From: Aromatoleum toluclasticum ATCC 700605
GTDB lineage: Bacteria > Pseudomonadota > Gammaproteobacteria > Burkholderiales > Rhodocyclaceae
NCBI RefSeq assembly: GCF_000378245.1
Contig: NZ_KB899503.1
Location: 62,001 to 126,000, forward strand
Length of the DNA: 64,000 nt
Reading direction: 5' to 3'
Each line of letters begins with the position of its first letter. Position 1 is the first letter of the stretch. Positions 1-8,560 of this stretch are shown one piece after another. A program made the translations under genes and the position numbers. The notes below the pieces were generated by a model. That model was not told where the DNA came from, made no database searches, and was given only the letters and a program-made list of their open reading frames with translations.

Positions 1-1
1 G

Positions 2-388
2 GGCATGAACGTGACCAACGTGAAACTGTCGGCTTTCGCGATCGGCGCGATGCTGGGCGGCTTCGCCGGGGTGTTCTTCGCCGCGCGCCAAGGCTTCATC
101 TCGCCCGAGAGCTTCACCTTCACCGAGTCGGCGACGATTCTCGCGATCGTCGTGCTGGGCGGCATGGGCAGCCAGCTGGGCGTCGTGCTTGCCGCACTGG
201 TGCTGGTGCTGCTGCCCGAACTTGGCCGCAATTTCTCCGAGTACCGCATGCTGATGTTCGGCACGGCGATGGTACTGATCATGGTGTGGAAGCCGAGCGG
301 TTTGCTCGCGTCGCGTGAACCGACGATCCGTCTAAACAAGGCCCTTGCAATGGACAACAAGGCCGCCGGACTGGGAGGTCAGGCATGA
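2..388 (+). CDS. livM: Branched-chain amino acid ABC transporter permease LivM, C-terminal part
   Basis: This is the C-terminal part of an inner-membrane permease of the LivM family; the beginning lies left of the window. The reading frame is open from base 2 (G-M-N-V-T...). Hydrophobic helices are seen at about residues 8-30 and 44-75. The stretch [18 protein letters not shown], then [11 protein letters not shown] and the closing [10 protein letters not shown], is the typical LivM ending. The stop overlaps the livG start by four bases (ATGA), so both belong to one liv operon. The substrate may be branched-chain amino acids or, as often in this bacterial group, an aromatic or carboxylic acid; the sequence does not decide this. 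Confidence 0.9.
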   Translation, partial: GMNVTNVKLSAFAIGAMLGGFAGVFFAARQGFISPESFTFTESATILAIVVLGGMGSQLGVVLAALVLVLLPELGRNFSEYRMLMFGTAMVLIMVWKPSGLLASREPTIRLNKALAMDNKAAGLGGQA

Positions 389-1221
389 GCACCGCTACCC
401 TGCTCTCGGTTGAAAACCTGACCATGCGCTTCGGCGGTCTGACGGCGATCGACGACCTGTCGGTGTCGGTGCCGGCCGGCAAGATCACCGCGATCATCGG
501 CCCCAACGGCGCGGGCAAGACGACCTTCTTCAACTGCCTGACCGGCTTCTACAAGCCGACCACCGGCAGCGTGCGTCTCGTGCATCCGAAGAAGGGCGAA
601 ATGCGTCTGGAGACCATGACCGGGCACCGCGTCGCGCGCGATGCGCAGGTCGTGCGCACCTTCCAGAACATCCGCCTGTTCCCGAAGATGACGGTGCTGG
701 AGAATCTGATCGTCGCGCAACACAACTTCCTGCAGGAAGCATCGCGCTTCTCGATCGCCGGTATCTTCCGGCTGCCGGCCTACCGCAAGGCGGAGGCCGA
801 GGCGCTGAGGACCGCGGCGCACTGGCTCGAGCGCCTCGGGCTCACGGACATCGCCGACGTCGCCGCGGGCGACCTGCCTTATGGCACGCAGCGGCGCATC
901 GAAATTGCGCGTGCCTTGTGCGTCGATCCGGTGCTGCTGTGCCTGGATGAGCCGGCGGCGGGCCTGAACCCGCGTGAGTCCGCGGAACTCAACATCTTGC
1001 TGCTGTCGCTGTGCCGCGAGGAAGGCATCGCGATACTGCTGATCGAGCACGACATGAGCGTCGTGATGAAGGTGTCCGACCACATCTGCGTGCTCAACTA
1101 CGGCCGCAAGATTGCCGAGGGTACGCCCGAACAGATCCGCAATGACCCGCAAGTCATCAAGGCCTACCTCGGCGAGGATGACGAGAACGAACCGGCTACC
1201 GTCATGGGGGGGAACGCCTGA
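385..1221 (+). CDS. livG: Branched-chain amino acid ABC transporter ATP-binding protein LivG
   Basis: A cytoplasmic ATPase subunit (278 residues) that powers import with LivM/LivH and LivF. Walker A is [11 protein letters not shown] near residue 39, the Q-loop region is RTFQNIRLF, the signature helix is the LivG-type [13 protein letters not shown], Walker B is [13 protein letters not shown] and the switch His is in [11 protein letters not shown]. The C-terminal residues [20 protein letters not shown] are family-typical. It overlaps livM by four bases and its stop overlaps the livF start (TGATG), so translation is coupled. Confidence 0.95.
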   Translation: MSTATLLSVENLTMRFGGLTAIDDLSVSVPAGKITAIIGPNGAGKTTFFNCLTGFYKPTTGSVRLVHPKKGEMRLETMTGHRVARDAQVVRTFQNIRLFPKMTVLENLIVAQHNFLQEASRFSIAGIFRLPAYRKAEAEALRTAAHWLERLGLTDIADVAAGDLPYGTQRRIEIARALCVDPVLLCLDEPAAGLNPRESAELNILLLSLCREEGIAILLIEHDMSVVMKVSDHICVLNYGRKIAEGTPEQIRNDPQVIKAYLGEDDENEPATVMGGNA

Positions 1222-1934
1222 TGATGCTGCATATGGAAGGCGTACATGCCCACTACGGCCACATCCACGCGCTGCGCGGGGTCGACGTCACCGTGCAGGT
1301 CGGCGAGATCGTGACGCTGATCGGTGCCAACGGCGCCGGCAAATCGACGTTGATGATGAGCCTCTTCGGCAAACCGGGCGCCTCTTCGGGGCGCATCGTG
1401 TTCGACGGCGAAGACATCACGCGCGTGCCGAGCCACCTGATCTCGCGCCGCGGGATCGCGATCGTGCCCGAAGGCCGCCGCATCTTCCCGCGCATGACGG
1501 TGATGGAGAACCTGCTGATGGGCACGGCCTTCGCCGACCCGGCGAACTTCAACGCCGATATCAAGCGGGTCTACGCAATGTTCCCCATCCTCGAGGAACG
1601 TGCGGCGCAGCGTGCGGGCACGCTCTCGGGCGGGGAGCAGCAGATGCTCGCGATCGGCCGCGCGCTGATGAGCCGGCCCAAGCTGCTGCTGCTCGATGAG
1701 CCCTCGCTGGGCCTCGCGCCGATCTACATCAAGCGCATCTTCCAGATCATCCGCGAGCTCAACACCGAGCACGGCATGACGGTGCTGCTGGTGGAGCAGA
1801 ACGCCCACCATGCGCTGCGCGTCGCGCATCGCGGCTATGTGCTGCAGCATGGCGAGATCGTGCTGGCGGGCAGCGGGCAGGAGCTGCTGGCGAGTCCGGA
1901 GGTGCGCGCGGCCTATCTGGAGGGGGGCCATTGA
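1221..1934 (+). CDS. livF: Branched-chain amino acid ABC transporter ATP-binding protein LivF
   Basis: Second ATPase subunit of the liv importer (237 residues). Walker A is GANGAGKSTLM, the signature LSGGEQQMLAIGRALM and Walker B LLLLDEPSLGLAP; the end AAYLEGGH is usual for LivF. The start codon overlaps the livG stop; a second ATG one codon later is equally possible. The next gene begins inside its stop codon region, so a DMT exporter may be co-transcribed. Confidence 0.95.
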   Translation: MMLHMEGVHAHYGHIHALRGVDVTVQVGEIVTLIGANGAGKSTLMMSLFGKPGASSGRIVFDGEDITRVPSHLISRRGIAIVPEGRRIFPRMTVMENLLMGTAFADPANFNADIKRVYAMFPILEERAAQRAGTLSGGEQQMLAIGRALMSRPKLLLLDEPSLGLAPIYIKRIFQIIRELNTEHGMTVLLVEQNAHHALRVAHRGYVLQHGEIVLAGSGQELLASPEVRAAYLEGGH

Positions 1935-2836
1935 CGAGTGGTGCCGCCACGCCGCCGCGCTGGATGCCCTTCGCCGTGCTGGGCATCGGGCTGCTGGCGG
2001 TTTCCTTCGGCGCAATTTTCGCGCGCTACGCGCAGGCCGAAGGTGTGCCTTCGCTCGCCGTCGCATCCTGGCGTCTGGGGCTGGCAGCCCTGCTCATCAC
2101 GCCCGTTGCGCTGCTGCAGTCGCGTGCGGCGCTCGCGGCCCTGAGCGGCCGCCAGTGCGCGCTCGCGCTGGCGGCGGGCTTCTTCCTCGCGCTGCATTTC
2201 AGCACCTGGATCAGCTCGCTCGAATACACATCGGTCGCGTCGAGCACCGCGCTGGTGACGACCAATCCGCTGTGGATCGGGCTCGCGTCCTTCGTGCTGT
2301 TCGGCGAACGGCCGAGCCGCATGATGCTGAGCGGCATCGCGCTGTCCTTCGGCGGCAGTCTGCTGATCTTCTGGAGCGACAGCCAGAATGCCGCAGCCGG
2401 CAGCAATCCGATGCTCGGCAACCTGCTCGCGCTGGTCGGCTCGTGGTGCTTCTCGGCCTATCTCCTGATTGGACGCCGCCTGCGCGCCGGCTTGCCGCTG
2501 CCGGCCTACGTGTGGCTCGCCTACGGCGCCGGCGCGCTGTTCCTCGTCGCCGGCAGCGGGGCGACGGGCGCAGCGCTGAGCGGGTTCAGCCTCACGGCCT
2601 GGGCGGTGCTCGCGGGAATGGCGCTCGGCCCGCAACTGCTCGGCCACACCGCCTACAACTGGTCGTTGCGCCACGTGTCGGCGACCTTCGTCGCGGTCGT
2701 GACCCTGGGCGAGCCCGTCTGCAGCGCGGCGATGGCCTTCGTTCTCTTCGGCGAGGGTTTCGCGCCGCTGCAGTTCGGTGGTTTTGCGCTGTTGCTCGCG
2801 GGCATCTACATGGCGGCCCGCGGCGAGAAGTCCTGA
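1931..2836 (+). CDS. DMT superfamily (EamA) transporter
   Basis: An inner-membrane protein of about ten helices (301 residues) made of two EamA repeats, roughly residues 14-145 and 155-298. Family hallmarks include ARYAQAEGVPSLAVASWRLG in the first repeat and SATFVAVVTLGEPVCSA in the second. Such proteins usually export amino acids or metabolites; the substrate is unknown. The start is a TTG overlapping the livF stop (ATTGA), which suggests translational coupling with the liv genes. It runs convergently into the response regulator gene with only 12 bases between stops. Confidence 0.85.
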   Translation: MTSGAATPPRWMPFAVLGIGLLAVSFGAIFARYAQAEGVPSLAVASWRLGLAALLITPVALLQSRAALAALSGRQCALALAAGFFLALHFSTWISSLEYTSVASSTALVTTNPLWIGLASFVLFGERPSRMMLSGIALSFGGSLLIFWSDSQNAAAGSNPMLGNLLALVGSWCFSAYLLIGRRLRAGLPLPAYVWLAYGAGALFLVAGSGATGAALSGFSLTAWAVLAGMALGPQLLGHTAYNWSLRHVSATFVAVVTLGEPVCSAAMAFVLFGEGFAPLQFGGFALLLAGIYMAARGEKS

Positions 2837-2848
2837 TCCGCCCTCGTT

Positions 2849-3493
2849 TCAGCCCCGGATCCAGCCGCGCTTGAGGGCGTAGCTCGCGAGCCCGGCGGCC
2901 GTCTCGATGCCGAGCTTGCGGCGCAGGTTGAGGCGATGCGTCTCGACGGTGCGCACGCTGACGTCGAGCTTCTGCGCGATGCGCTTGTTGCTGTCGCCCT
3001 GGGCGACGAGGATCAGGACTTCCCTTTCCCGTTCCGTCAGGGCCGTCGCATCGTCCGGCTGTGTCGCCAGCGCGGCGGTCAGGGCGCTGCTGAAATAGAC
3101 GCCGCCGGCGGCGACCGCCCGGATTGCCGCGATGATCTCGGCCGACGGCGCATCCTTGAGCACGTAGCCGCGCGCGCCGGCACGCATCGCCGACATCACG
3201 TAGCCCTGGCTGTCGTACATGCTCAGGATCAGCACGCGCAGCGCAGGGCAGCACTCCGCGAGCGCCGACGTGAGTTCGATGCCGTTGATGTCGGGAAGGC
3301 CGATGTCGACCAGTGCGAGGTCGGGCAGCAGGGATTGCGCTGCCGCAAGAGCCTGCTGTCCGTTCGCCGCTTCGCCGACGATGTCGATCTGTTCGATGTC
3401 GCCCAGCCGCGCCCGCAGGCCGTCGCGTACGAGCTGGTGGTCGTCGACGAGCAGCAGGCGGATGCGGGTGCCGGGGTCGGTTGTATCGATCAT
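2849..3493 (-). CDS. LuxR/NarL-family response regulator
   Basis: Response regulator of 214 residues. The receiver domain (about residues 10-125) has the acidic pair in LLVDDHQLVRDGL, the phospho-Asp in LALVDIGLPDINGIE and the Lys in GYVLKDAP. The C-terminal LuxR helix-turn-helix (about 148-210) reads LTEREREVLILVAQGDSNKRIAQ then VRTVETH. The start was placed at the ATG overlapping the kinase stop (ATGA); an in-frame start ten codons upstream would lie inside the kinase gene. With the kinase it forms a two-component system divergent from cstA and is the prime candidate regulator of that operon. Confidence 0.92.
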   Translation of the reverse strand: MIDTTDPGTRIRLLLVDDHQLVRDGLRARLGDIEQIDIVGEAANGQQALAAAQSLLPDLALVDIGLPDINGIELTSALAECCPALRVLILSMYDSQGYVMSAMRAGARGYVLKDAPSAEIIAAIRAVAAGGVYFSSALTAALATQPDDATALTEREREVLILVAQGDSNKRIAQKLDVSVRTVETHRLNLRRKLGIETAAGLASYALKRGWIRG

Positions 3494-4860
3494 GACAGGC
3501 TTCCTTTCTTCGCGTTCGGGCACGGCAGCGACGCGCTGAGCTCGGTATGGCCGGGCACGGAGCTGACCGCAAGCTCGCCGCCATGATGCTCGATGCGCTC
3601 GCGCATGTTGCGCAGTCCGATACCGCCGCTGCGCGGATGGTCGATGCGCGCAGTGTCGAAGCCCCGCCCGTCATCCGCGATCACGAGGCGCACGGTCCCC
3701 CGCTCCGCGACGAGGGCAAGGCGGACGTGATGCGCGCCGGCGTGACGCTCGATGTTCGTCAATGCTTCCTGCGCGATGCGATACAGCGTCGTGGCCCCCG
3801 CTTCGTCGGCCAGCAGGTCGACCTTGCCGATATCGGCATCCACAATGATGCCCGTGCGCACACGGAACTCGTCGAGGAGCTGCTGCAGCGCGGCGGACAG
3901 GCCGAGGTTGTCCAGCAGCGAGGGACGCAGGTTGTGCGAGATGCTGCGGATCTCGCCGATCGCGACCCCCAGCCCGTCCAGCCCCTTCGCGATGTGCTCC
4001 GCGACGTCGTCACGCCCGGCGAGCGCTCGCTCCTTCGCGAGTTCGAGGTGGAATTTGACTGACACCAGCAACTGGCTGAGGCCGTCGTGGAGGTCGCGCG
4101 CGACGCGCGTGCGCTCTTCCTCGTGCGACGTGACGATGCGCTGCGCGAGCGCCTTGAGCCTGCGGTCGGCGAGCTGGTGCTCGCTGATGTTCAGCGCCAT
4201 GCCGCCTGCGAACACGATGAGCGCCGCGACGATCCCAACCACGGTGAAGCCCAGCACGGTTGCAGCGATGCGTGCCGCCATGCGGTCGCGGAGCATGCTC
4301 CGGATGGTCTCGACGTCATCGAGGTAGATCCCGGTCCCGAGCACCCAGCCCCAGCGGTCCAGCTTCACGACATAGCCCAGCTTGTCGGTTTCCCTGCCCG
4401 TCGAAGGCTTGCGCCACTTGTACTGGAGGAAGCCGTCGCCGGAGGCGGCCGCAACGATCAGGCGCTGGATCACGGGCAGCCCCTCCGAATCGTGCATGTC
4501 CCACAGGTTGCGGCCGACGAGCTCGGACTGGCGCGGATGCACGATGTTGAGGCCGGTAAGATCGTAGGCGAAGAAGTAGCCATCGTCACCGTAGTTCATC
4601 TCGCTGAGGATGCGCCTGGCCTCGCCCTTGGTCGCTTCGTCGTCGCGTCCCGAGGAATAGAGGTGATCGATCGAGGTCTGGGCAAGCTGGACGTAGTGCT
4701 GCAGTTCGGCACGTTTCGCGACCAGCATCGCATCCTTCAACACGACTTCCTGCTGCCGTTCCAGGTCGCGTGCCTGCATCGCGACGAGGATCGCGATCGC
4801 CGCCACCGCCGCGATGAGCGGCAGCACGGCCAGGACGATGACCTTGTGCTTGATATGCAA
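3490..4860 (-). CDS. Cache-domain sensor histidine kinase (HisKA_3 type)
   Basis: Membrane sensor kinase of 456 residues. A first transmembrane helix (about 7-28) and a second (about 202-228) bracket a periplasmic single-Cache domain (GYFFAYDLTGLNIVHP, RNLWDM, WGWVLGTGIYLDDV), a fold that commonly binds small carboxylates. The cytoplasmic part has the HisKA_3 phosphoacceptor His in ARDLHDGLSQLL and an HATPase_c domain with N-box ALTNIERHA and G-box VIADDGRGFD. The start chosen is a TTG at 4860 preceded by GGGGAG eight bases upstream; the frame is open further upstream to 5010 but that stretch looks non-coding. It is co-transcribed with the response regulator. Confidence 0.88.
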   Translation of the reverse strand: MHIKHKVIVLAVLPLIAAVAAIAILVAMQARDLERQQEVVLKDAMLVAKRAELQHYVQLAQTSIDHLYSSGRDDEATKGEARRILSEMNYGDDGYFFAYDLTGLNIVHPRQSELVGRNLWDMHDSEGLPVIQRLIVAAASGDGFLQYKWRKPSTGRETDKLGYVVKLDRWGWVLGTGIYLDDVETIRSMLRDRMAARIAATVLGFTVVGIVAALIVFAGGMALNISEHQLADRRLKALAQRIVTSHEEERTRVARDLHDGLSQLLVSVKFHLELAKERALAGRDDVAEHIAKGLDGLGVAIGEIRSISHNLRPSLLDNLGLSAALQQLLDEFRVRTGIIVDADIGKVDLLADEAGATTLYRIAQEALTNIERHAGAHHVRLALVAERGTVRLVIADDGRGFDTARIDHPRSGGIGLRNMRERIEHHGGELAVSSVPGHTELSASLPCPNAKKGSLS

Positions 4861-4921
4861 GTGTTGTTCTCCCCTCGATTCGCCCCCGATTGTAGTGCCG
4901 GCGGACGGTCGCGCGAGGCCT

Positions 4922-4939
4922 CTGCGTAGAACTACGCAG
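4922..4939. promoter_or_regulatory. Perfect 8-bp inverted repeat between kinase gene and cstA
   Basis: CTGCGTAG-AA-CTACGCAG lies in the 228-base divergent spacer between the sensor kinase and cstA. Such a short symmetric site fits binding by a dimeric LuxR/NarL-type regulator, and the neighbouring response regulator is the obvious candidate. No convincing sigma-70 or sigma-54 promoter hexamers could be fixed relative to it. Confidence 0.45.
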
Positions 4940-5088
4940 CCGCGGAAAGTAGTAGTGCGAATGGTCCCGCAGCCCGTTTGCGCCGAAAGTGTCGCGTGAT
5001 CCCGGCGCACGGGTGCCGGGCCCCGGAACCAGATCCGGTAAGACCAGAGCCTGATTCAACGGCCTATCCGGAGAGAGGAGGAGTATAG

Positions 5089-7158
5089 ATGGCCACGCTG
5101 TCGAGACACGCGCTATGGGCGCTTGTCGGCATCTTCGGCGCTTTCGCGCTCGCATATGTCGCACTGAACCGCGGTGAAACGATCAACGCCCTGTGGATCG
5201 TTGTCGCCGCAGTTTCGGTTTACCTCATCGCATACCGCTACTACAGCCTGTTCATCGCGAACAAGGTGATGTCGCTCGACCCGGAGCGCATGACCCCGGC
5301 CTACCGGCACAACGACGGCCTGGATTACGTGCCGACGAACAAGTACGTGCTGTTCGGCCACCACTTCGCGGCGATCGCCGGCGCCGGCCCGCTGGTCGGC
5401 CCCGTGCTCGCGGCGCAGATGGGTTACCTGCCCGGGATGCTATGGATCCTCGCCGGCGTCGTCATCGCGGGCGCAGTGCAGGACTTCATGGTGCTGTTCG
5501 TGTCGACACGCCGCGACGGCCGCTCGCTGGGCGACCTGGTCAAGTCCGAACTCGGCCCCATCCCCGGCGTCATTGCGCTGTTCGGCACCTTCATGATCAT
5601 GGTGATCATCCTCGCCGTGCTCGCGCTGATCGTCGTGAAGGCGCTGGCCGAAAGCCCGTGGGGAACCTTCACGGTCGGCGCGACCATCCCCATCGCGATC
5701 TTCATGGGCCTGTACACGCGCTACATCCGCCCGGGCCGCATCGGTGAAGTGTCGGTCATCGGCTTCATCGGCCTGATGGCCGCGATCATCGGCGGCGGCC
5801 AGGTCGCCGCGAGCCCCACCTGGGCGCCCCTGTTCACGTTCACCGGCGTGCAGCTCACGTGGATGCTGATCGGCTACGGCTTCATCGCCTCGGTGCTGCC
5901 CGTGTGGCTGCTGCTCGCGCCGCGCGACTACCTGTCGACCTTCCTGAAGATCGGCGCGATCCTCGCGCTGGCAGTGGGCATCGTGTTCGTCGCGCCCGAA
6001 CTGAAGATGCCCTCGGTGACGAAGTTCATCGACGGCACGGGCCCGGTGTGGGCTGGCAGCCTGTTCCCCTTCCTCTTCATCACGATCGCCTGCGGGGCGG
6101 TGTCCGGTTTCCACTCGCTGATCTCCTCGGGCACCACGCCGAAGATGATCGAGAACGAATCGCACATGCGCCTGATCGGTTACGGCGGCATGCTGATGGA
6201 GTCCTTCGTTGCGATCATGGCGCTCGTCGCCGCGTCGATCATCGATCCGGGCATCTACTTCGCGATGAACAGCCCGCTCGCCGTGCTCGGGCCCACCGCC
6301 GCGAGCGCCGCGCAAGTCATCTCCAGTTGGGGTTTCGTCGTCACGCCTGAAGTTCTGACGCAGACCGCTGCTGCGGTCGGCGAGAACACCATCATCGCCC
6401 GCGCCGGCGGCGCCCCGACGCTCGCGGTCGGTATGGCGCAGATCTTCTCGGTGATGTTCGGCGGCACCGCGATGATGGGCTTCTGGTACCACTTCGCGAT
6501 CCTGTTCGAAGCGCTCTTCATCCTCACCGCCGTCGATGCCGGCACGCGGGCGGGCCGCTTCATGCTGCAGGATCTCCTCGGCACCTTCGTTCCGGTGATG
6601 AAGCGTACCGACTCGTGGGTCGGCAACGCGATTGCCACCGCGTTGTGTGTCGCGACCTGGGGCTACTTCCTGTACCAGGGCGTCGTCGATCCGCTCGGCG
6701 GCATCAACACCCTGTGGCCGCTCTTCGGCATCTCAAACCAAATGCTCGCCGCGGTGGCGCTGATCCTCTGCACGGTCGTGCTGTTCAAGATGAAGCGCGA
6801 GCGCTTCGCGTGGGTGACGGTCGTGCCGACGATCTGGCTGCTCGCCTGCACGCTGACCGCCGGCTGGCAGAAGATGTTCGATCCGAACCCGAAGATCGGC
6901 TTCCTCGCGCAGGTCTCGCGCTACCAGGATGCGCTGGCGCGCGGCGAGTTGCTCGCCCCGGCGAAGAACGTCGGCCAGATGCAGCAGATCATCCTCAACA
7001 ACCAGATCGACGCGGGATTGTCGCTGTTCTTCATGCTGGTCGTCGTGAGCATCCTCTTCTACGGCGTGCGCTCGTGCTGGCAGGCCTACCGCGTGGCGCA
7101 TCCGACCACGCAGGAAGTGGGCACACCCTCCACCGCCTCGCAGGGCGCGGCGGCGTAA
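5089..7158 (+). CDS. cstA: CstA-family carbon starvation / pyruvate transporter
   Basis: A large inner-membrane protein (689 residues, many helices) of the CstA/BtsT family, whose Escherichia coli members import pyruvate (and have been linked to peptides). Family signatures include [20 protein letters not shown] near residue 68, [20 protein letters not shown], and the [18 protein letters not shown] segment. A strong ribosome site (GGAGGAG) precedes the ATG. It is followed by a YbdD-like gene and a CobW/YjiA-like gene, as in E. coli yjiYXA. The divergent Cache kinase/LuxR regulator pair fits carboxylate-induced control. Confidence 0.93.
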   Translation: MATLSRHALWALVGIFGAFALAYVALNRGETINALWIVVAAVSVYLIAYRYYSLFIANKVMSLDPERMTPAYRHNDGLDYVPTNKYVLFGHHFAAIAGAGPLVGPVLAAQMGYLPGMLWILAGVVIAGAVQDFMVLFVSTRRDGRSLGDLVKSELGPIPGVIALFGTFMIMVIILAVLALIVVKALAESPWGTFTVGATIPIAIFMGLYTRYIRPGRIGEVSVIGFIGLMAAIIGGGQVAASPTWAPLFTFTGVQLTWMLIGYGFIASVLPVWLLLAPRDYLSTFLKIGAILALAVGIVFVAPELKMPSVTKFIDGTGPVWAGSLFPFLFITIACGAVSGFHSLISSGTTPKMIENESHMRLIGYGGMLMESFVAIMALVAASIIDPGIYFAMNSPLAVLGPTAASAAQVISSWGFVVTPEVLTQTAAAVGENTIIARAGGAPTLAVGMAQIFSVMFGGTAMMGFWYHFAILFEALFILTAVDAGTRAGRFMLQDLLGTFVPVMKRTDSWVGNAIATALCVATWGYFLYQGVVDPLGGINTLWPLFGISNQMLAAVALILCTVVLFKMKRERFAWVTVVPTIWLLACTLTAGWQKMFDPNPKIGFLAQVSRYQDALARGELLAPAKNVGQMQQIILNNQIDAGLSLFFMLVVVSILFYGVRSCWQAYRVAHPTTQEVGTPSTASQGAAA

Positions 7159-7162
7159 GCCC

Positions 7163-7357
7163 GTGTTCAACGACCTCTCCAGGCTCGGCAAGTATCTCGG
7201 GCAGGCCGCCCGCCTGATGGTAGGCCTGCCCGACTACGACACCTACGTCGCGCACATGAAGGCGACGCACCCGGACCGGCCGGTGATGAGCTACGAGGCA
7301 TTCTTCCGCGAGCGGCAGGAAGCGCGCTACGGCGGCGGCACCGGCCGCTGCTGCTGA
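7163..7357 (+). CDS. YbdD/YjiX family small protein
   Basis: A 64-residue protein of the YbdD/YjiX family, always found next to cstA-like genes. It shows the family pattern [42 protein letters not shown] and a C-terminal Cys pair. The GTG start lies four bases after the cstA stop, so translation is probably coupled. Work on homologues suggests that the small protein is needed for activity of the CstA transporter; that role is inferred here. Confidence 0.9.
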   Translation: MFNDLSRLGKYLGQAARLMVGLPDYDTYVAHMKATHPDRPVMSYEAFFRERQEARYGGGTGRCC

Positions 7358-7384
7358 CGCGCCACACAACACGAGGGATCCAGC

Positions 7385-8446
7385 ATGCACGAGAACCCCA
7401 CCCCCAACCCCAACCCCAACCCCAATCCCAACGCCGCCGGTCCGGTGCCGGTCACCGTCCTCACCGGCTTTCTCGGCGCAGGCAAGACCACGCTGCTGAA
7501 CCGCATCCTGACGACGGCCCACGGCCATCGCATCGCCGTCATCGAGAACGAGTTCGGGCCGGTCAATATCGACAGCGAACTGCTCGTACAGCAGAGCGCG
7601 GAAGTCGTCGAGATGACCAACGGCTGCCTGTGCTGCACGGTGCGCGGCGACCTGGCGCGGAATCTCGTCGAGCTGAAGGCGCGCCGCGATGCGGGCGAGC
7701 TCGCCTTCGACCGCATCGTTATCGAGACCACCGGGCTGGCCGATCCCGGGCCGGTGATCCAGACCTTCTTTGCCGAGCCTGAACTTGCCGAGGCCTATCT
7801 CCTGGATGCGGTGCTCACGGTGGTCGATGCCGTGCACGCCGCGCGCCAGATCGAGGAACATCCGGTTCTGCTCAAGCAGATCGGCTTCGCGGACCGCCTG
7901 CTCGTATCCAAGAGCGAGGGCGTGGCCGCCGGTGCGCTGGAGGCGCTGATCGACCGGCTCGTGCGCATCAACCCGCGCGCACCGATCCGCGAGCTCGTCG
8001 CCGGCGAGCTCGATGTCGGCTTCCTGCTCGACATCCGCGGCTTCAACCTGAACGAGAACCTGCTCGCCGAAGATGCTCCCGCCACGCCGCGCTTCCGCGC
8101 GGCAACGAAAGGCGGCAGCCGCGTGTTTGGCGGAAGCGCGCACAGCGACGAGATCGGCTCGCTGCTGCTCGAACATTCGGGCGACGTCGACCTCGACCGC
8201 ATCGGCAGTTTCGTGCAGGGTCTCCTCGACCGCCACGGCGACGACCTGCTCCGTTACAAGGGCGTGCTCGCGATTCCCGGCCAGGCGAACCGGCTGGTGT
8301 TCCAGGGCGTGCACCGCCTCGCCGGCTTCGACTACGGTGCGGAATGGAACGATGACGCGCGGCGCTCGCGCATCGTCGTCATCGGCCGCCGGCTGCGCGA
8401 AGATGAATTGCGCGCCGGCTTTGCCGAGTGCGTGATCGCGGCCTGA
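7385..8446 (+). CDS. CobW/YjiA-family metal-binding GTPase
   Basis: A 353-residue COG0523 P-loop GTPase. Walker A is GFLGAGKTTLLN (about residue 28), followed by ENEFGPVNID, the metal-binding CLCC motif in MTNGCLCCTVRGDL, Walker B-like IVIETTGLADPGP, and a CobW C-terminal domain (about 240-350). The N-terminus carries an Asn-Pro run encoded by AACCCC hexamers. Its place behind cstA and the YbdD-like gene matches E. coli yjiA. YjiA-like proteins bind zinc or other transition metals and act as metallochaperones; the target is unknown. Confidence 0.9.
   Translation: MHENPTPNPNPNPNPNAAGPVPVTVLTGFLGAGKTTLLNRILTTAHGHRIAVIENEFGPVNIDSELLVQQSAEVVEMTNGCLCCTVRGDLARNLVELKARRDAGELAFDRIVIETTGLADPGPVIQTFFAEPELAEAYLLDAVLTVVDAVHAARQIEEHPVLLKQIGFADRLLVSKSEGVAAGALEALIDRLVRINPRAPIRELVAGELDVGFLLDIRGFNLNENLLAEDAPATPRFRAATKGGSRVFGGSAHSDEIGSLLLEHSGDVDLDRIGSFVQGLLDRHGDDLLRYKGVLAIPGQANRLVFQGVHRLAGFDYGAEWNDDARRSRIVVIGRRLREDELRAGFAECVIAA
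7394..7429 (+). repeat. AACCCC-type hexanucleotide repeat inside the GTPase gene
   Basis: Imperfect tandem copies of AACCCC/AACCCA within the first codons of the CobW-like gene, translating to alternating Asn-Pro (with one Thr-Pro). The unit is six bases, so copy number changes would lengthen or shorten the N-terminal tail without a frameshift. Confidence 0.7.
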
Positions 8447-8460
8447 TAAAATCGCAGCTG

Positions 8461-8512
8461 TTCGCCCCGAGCTTGTCGAGGGGGATCGGTCGTGCTTCGA
8501 CAGGCGCAGCCC
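8461..8512. repeat. Intergenic inverted repeat, REP-like
   Basis: Between the convergent CobW and EAL genes lie GAGCTTGTCGAG and, about 20 bases on, CTTCGACAGGCGCAG, an imperfect inverted repeat. Sequences of the form GAGCTTGTCGAAG...CTTCGACAGGCTCAG are widespread intergenic repeats in betaproteobacterial genomes. It may serve as a bidirectional transcription stop; there is no U-tract. Confidence 0.4.
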
Positions 8513-8560
8513 GAGCGGTGACGGCGAGGTCCGCGGCAGCGAAAAACCTCACCGGCCTGT

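Noticed and set aside
4861-5088. Sigma-54 promoter before cstA
   Set aside because: No TGGCAC-N5-TTGC-like pair at the required spacing could be found by eye.
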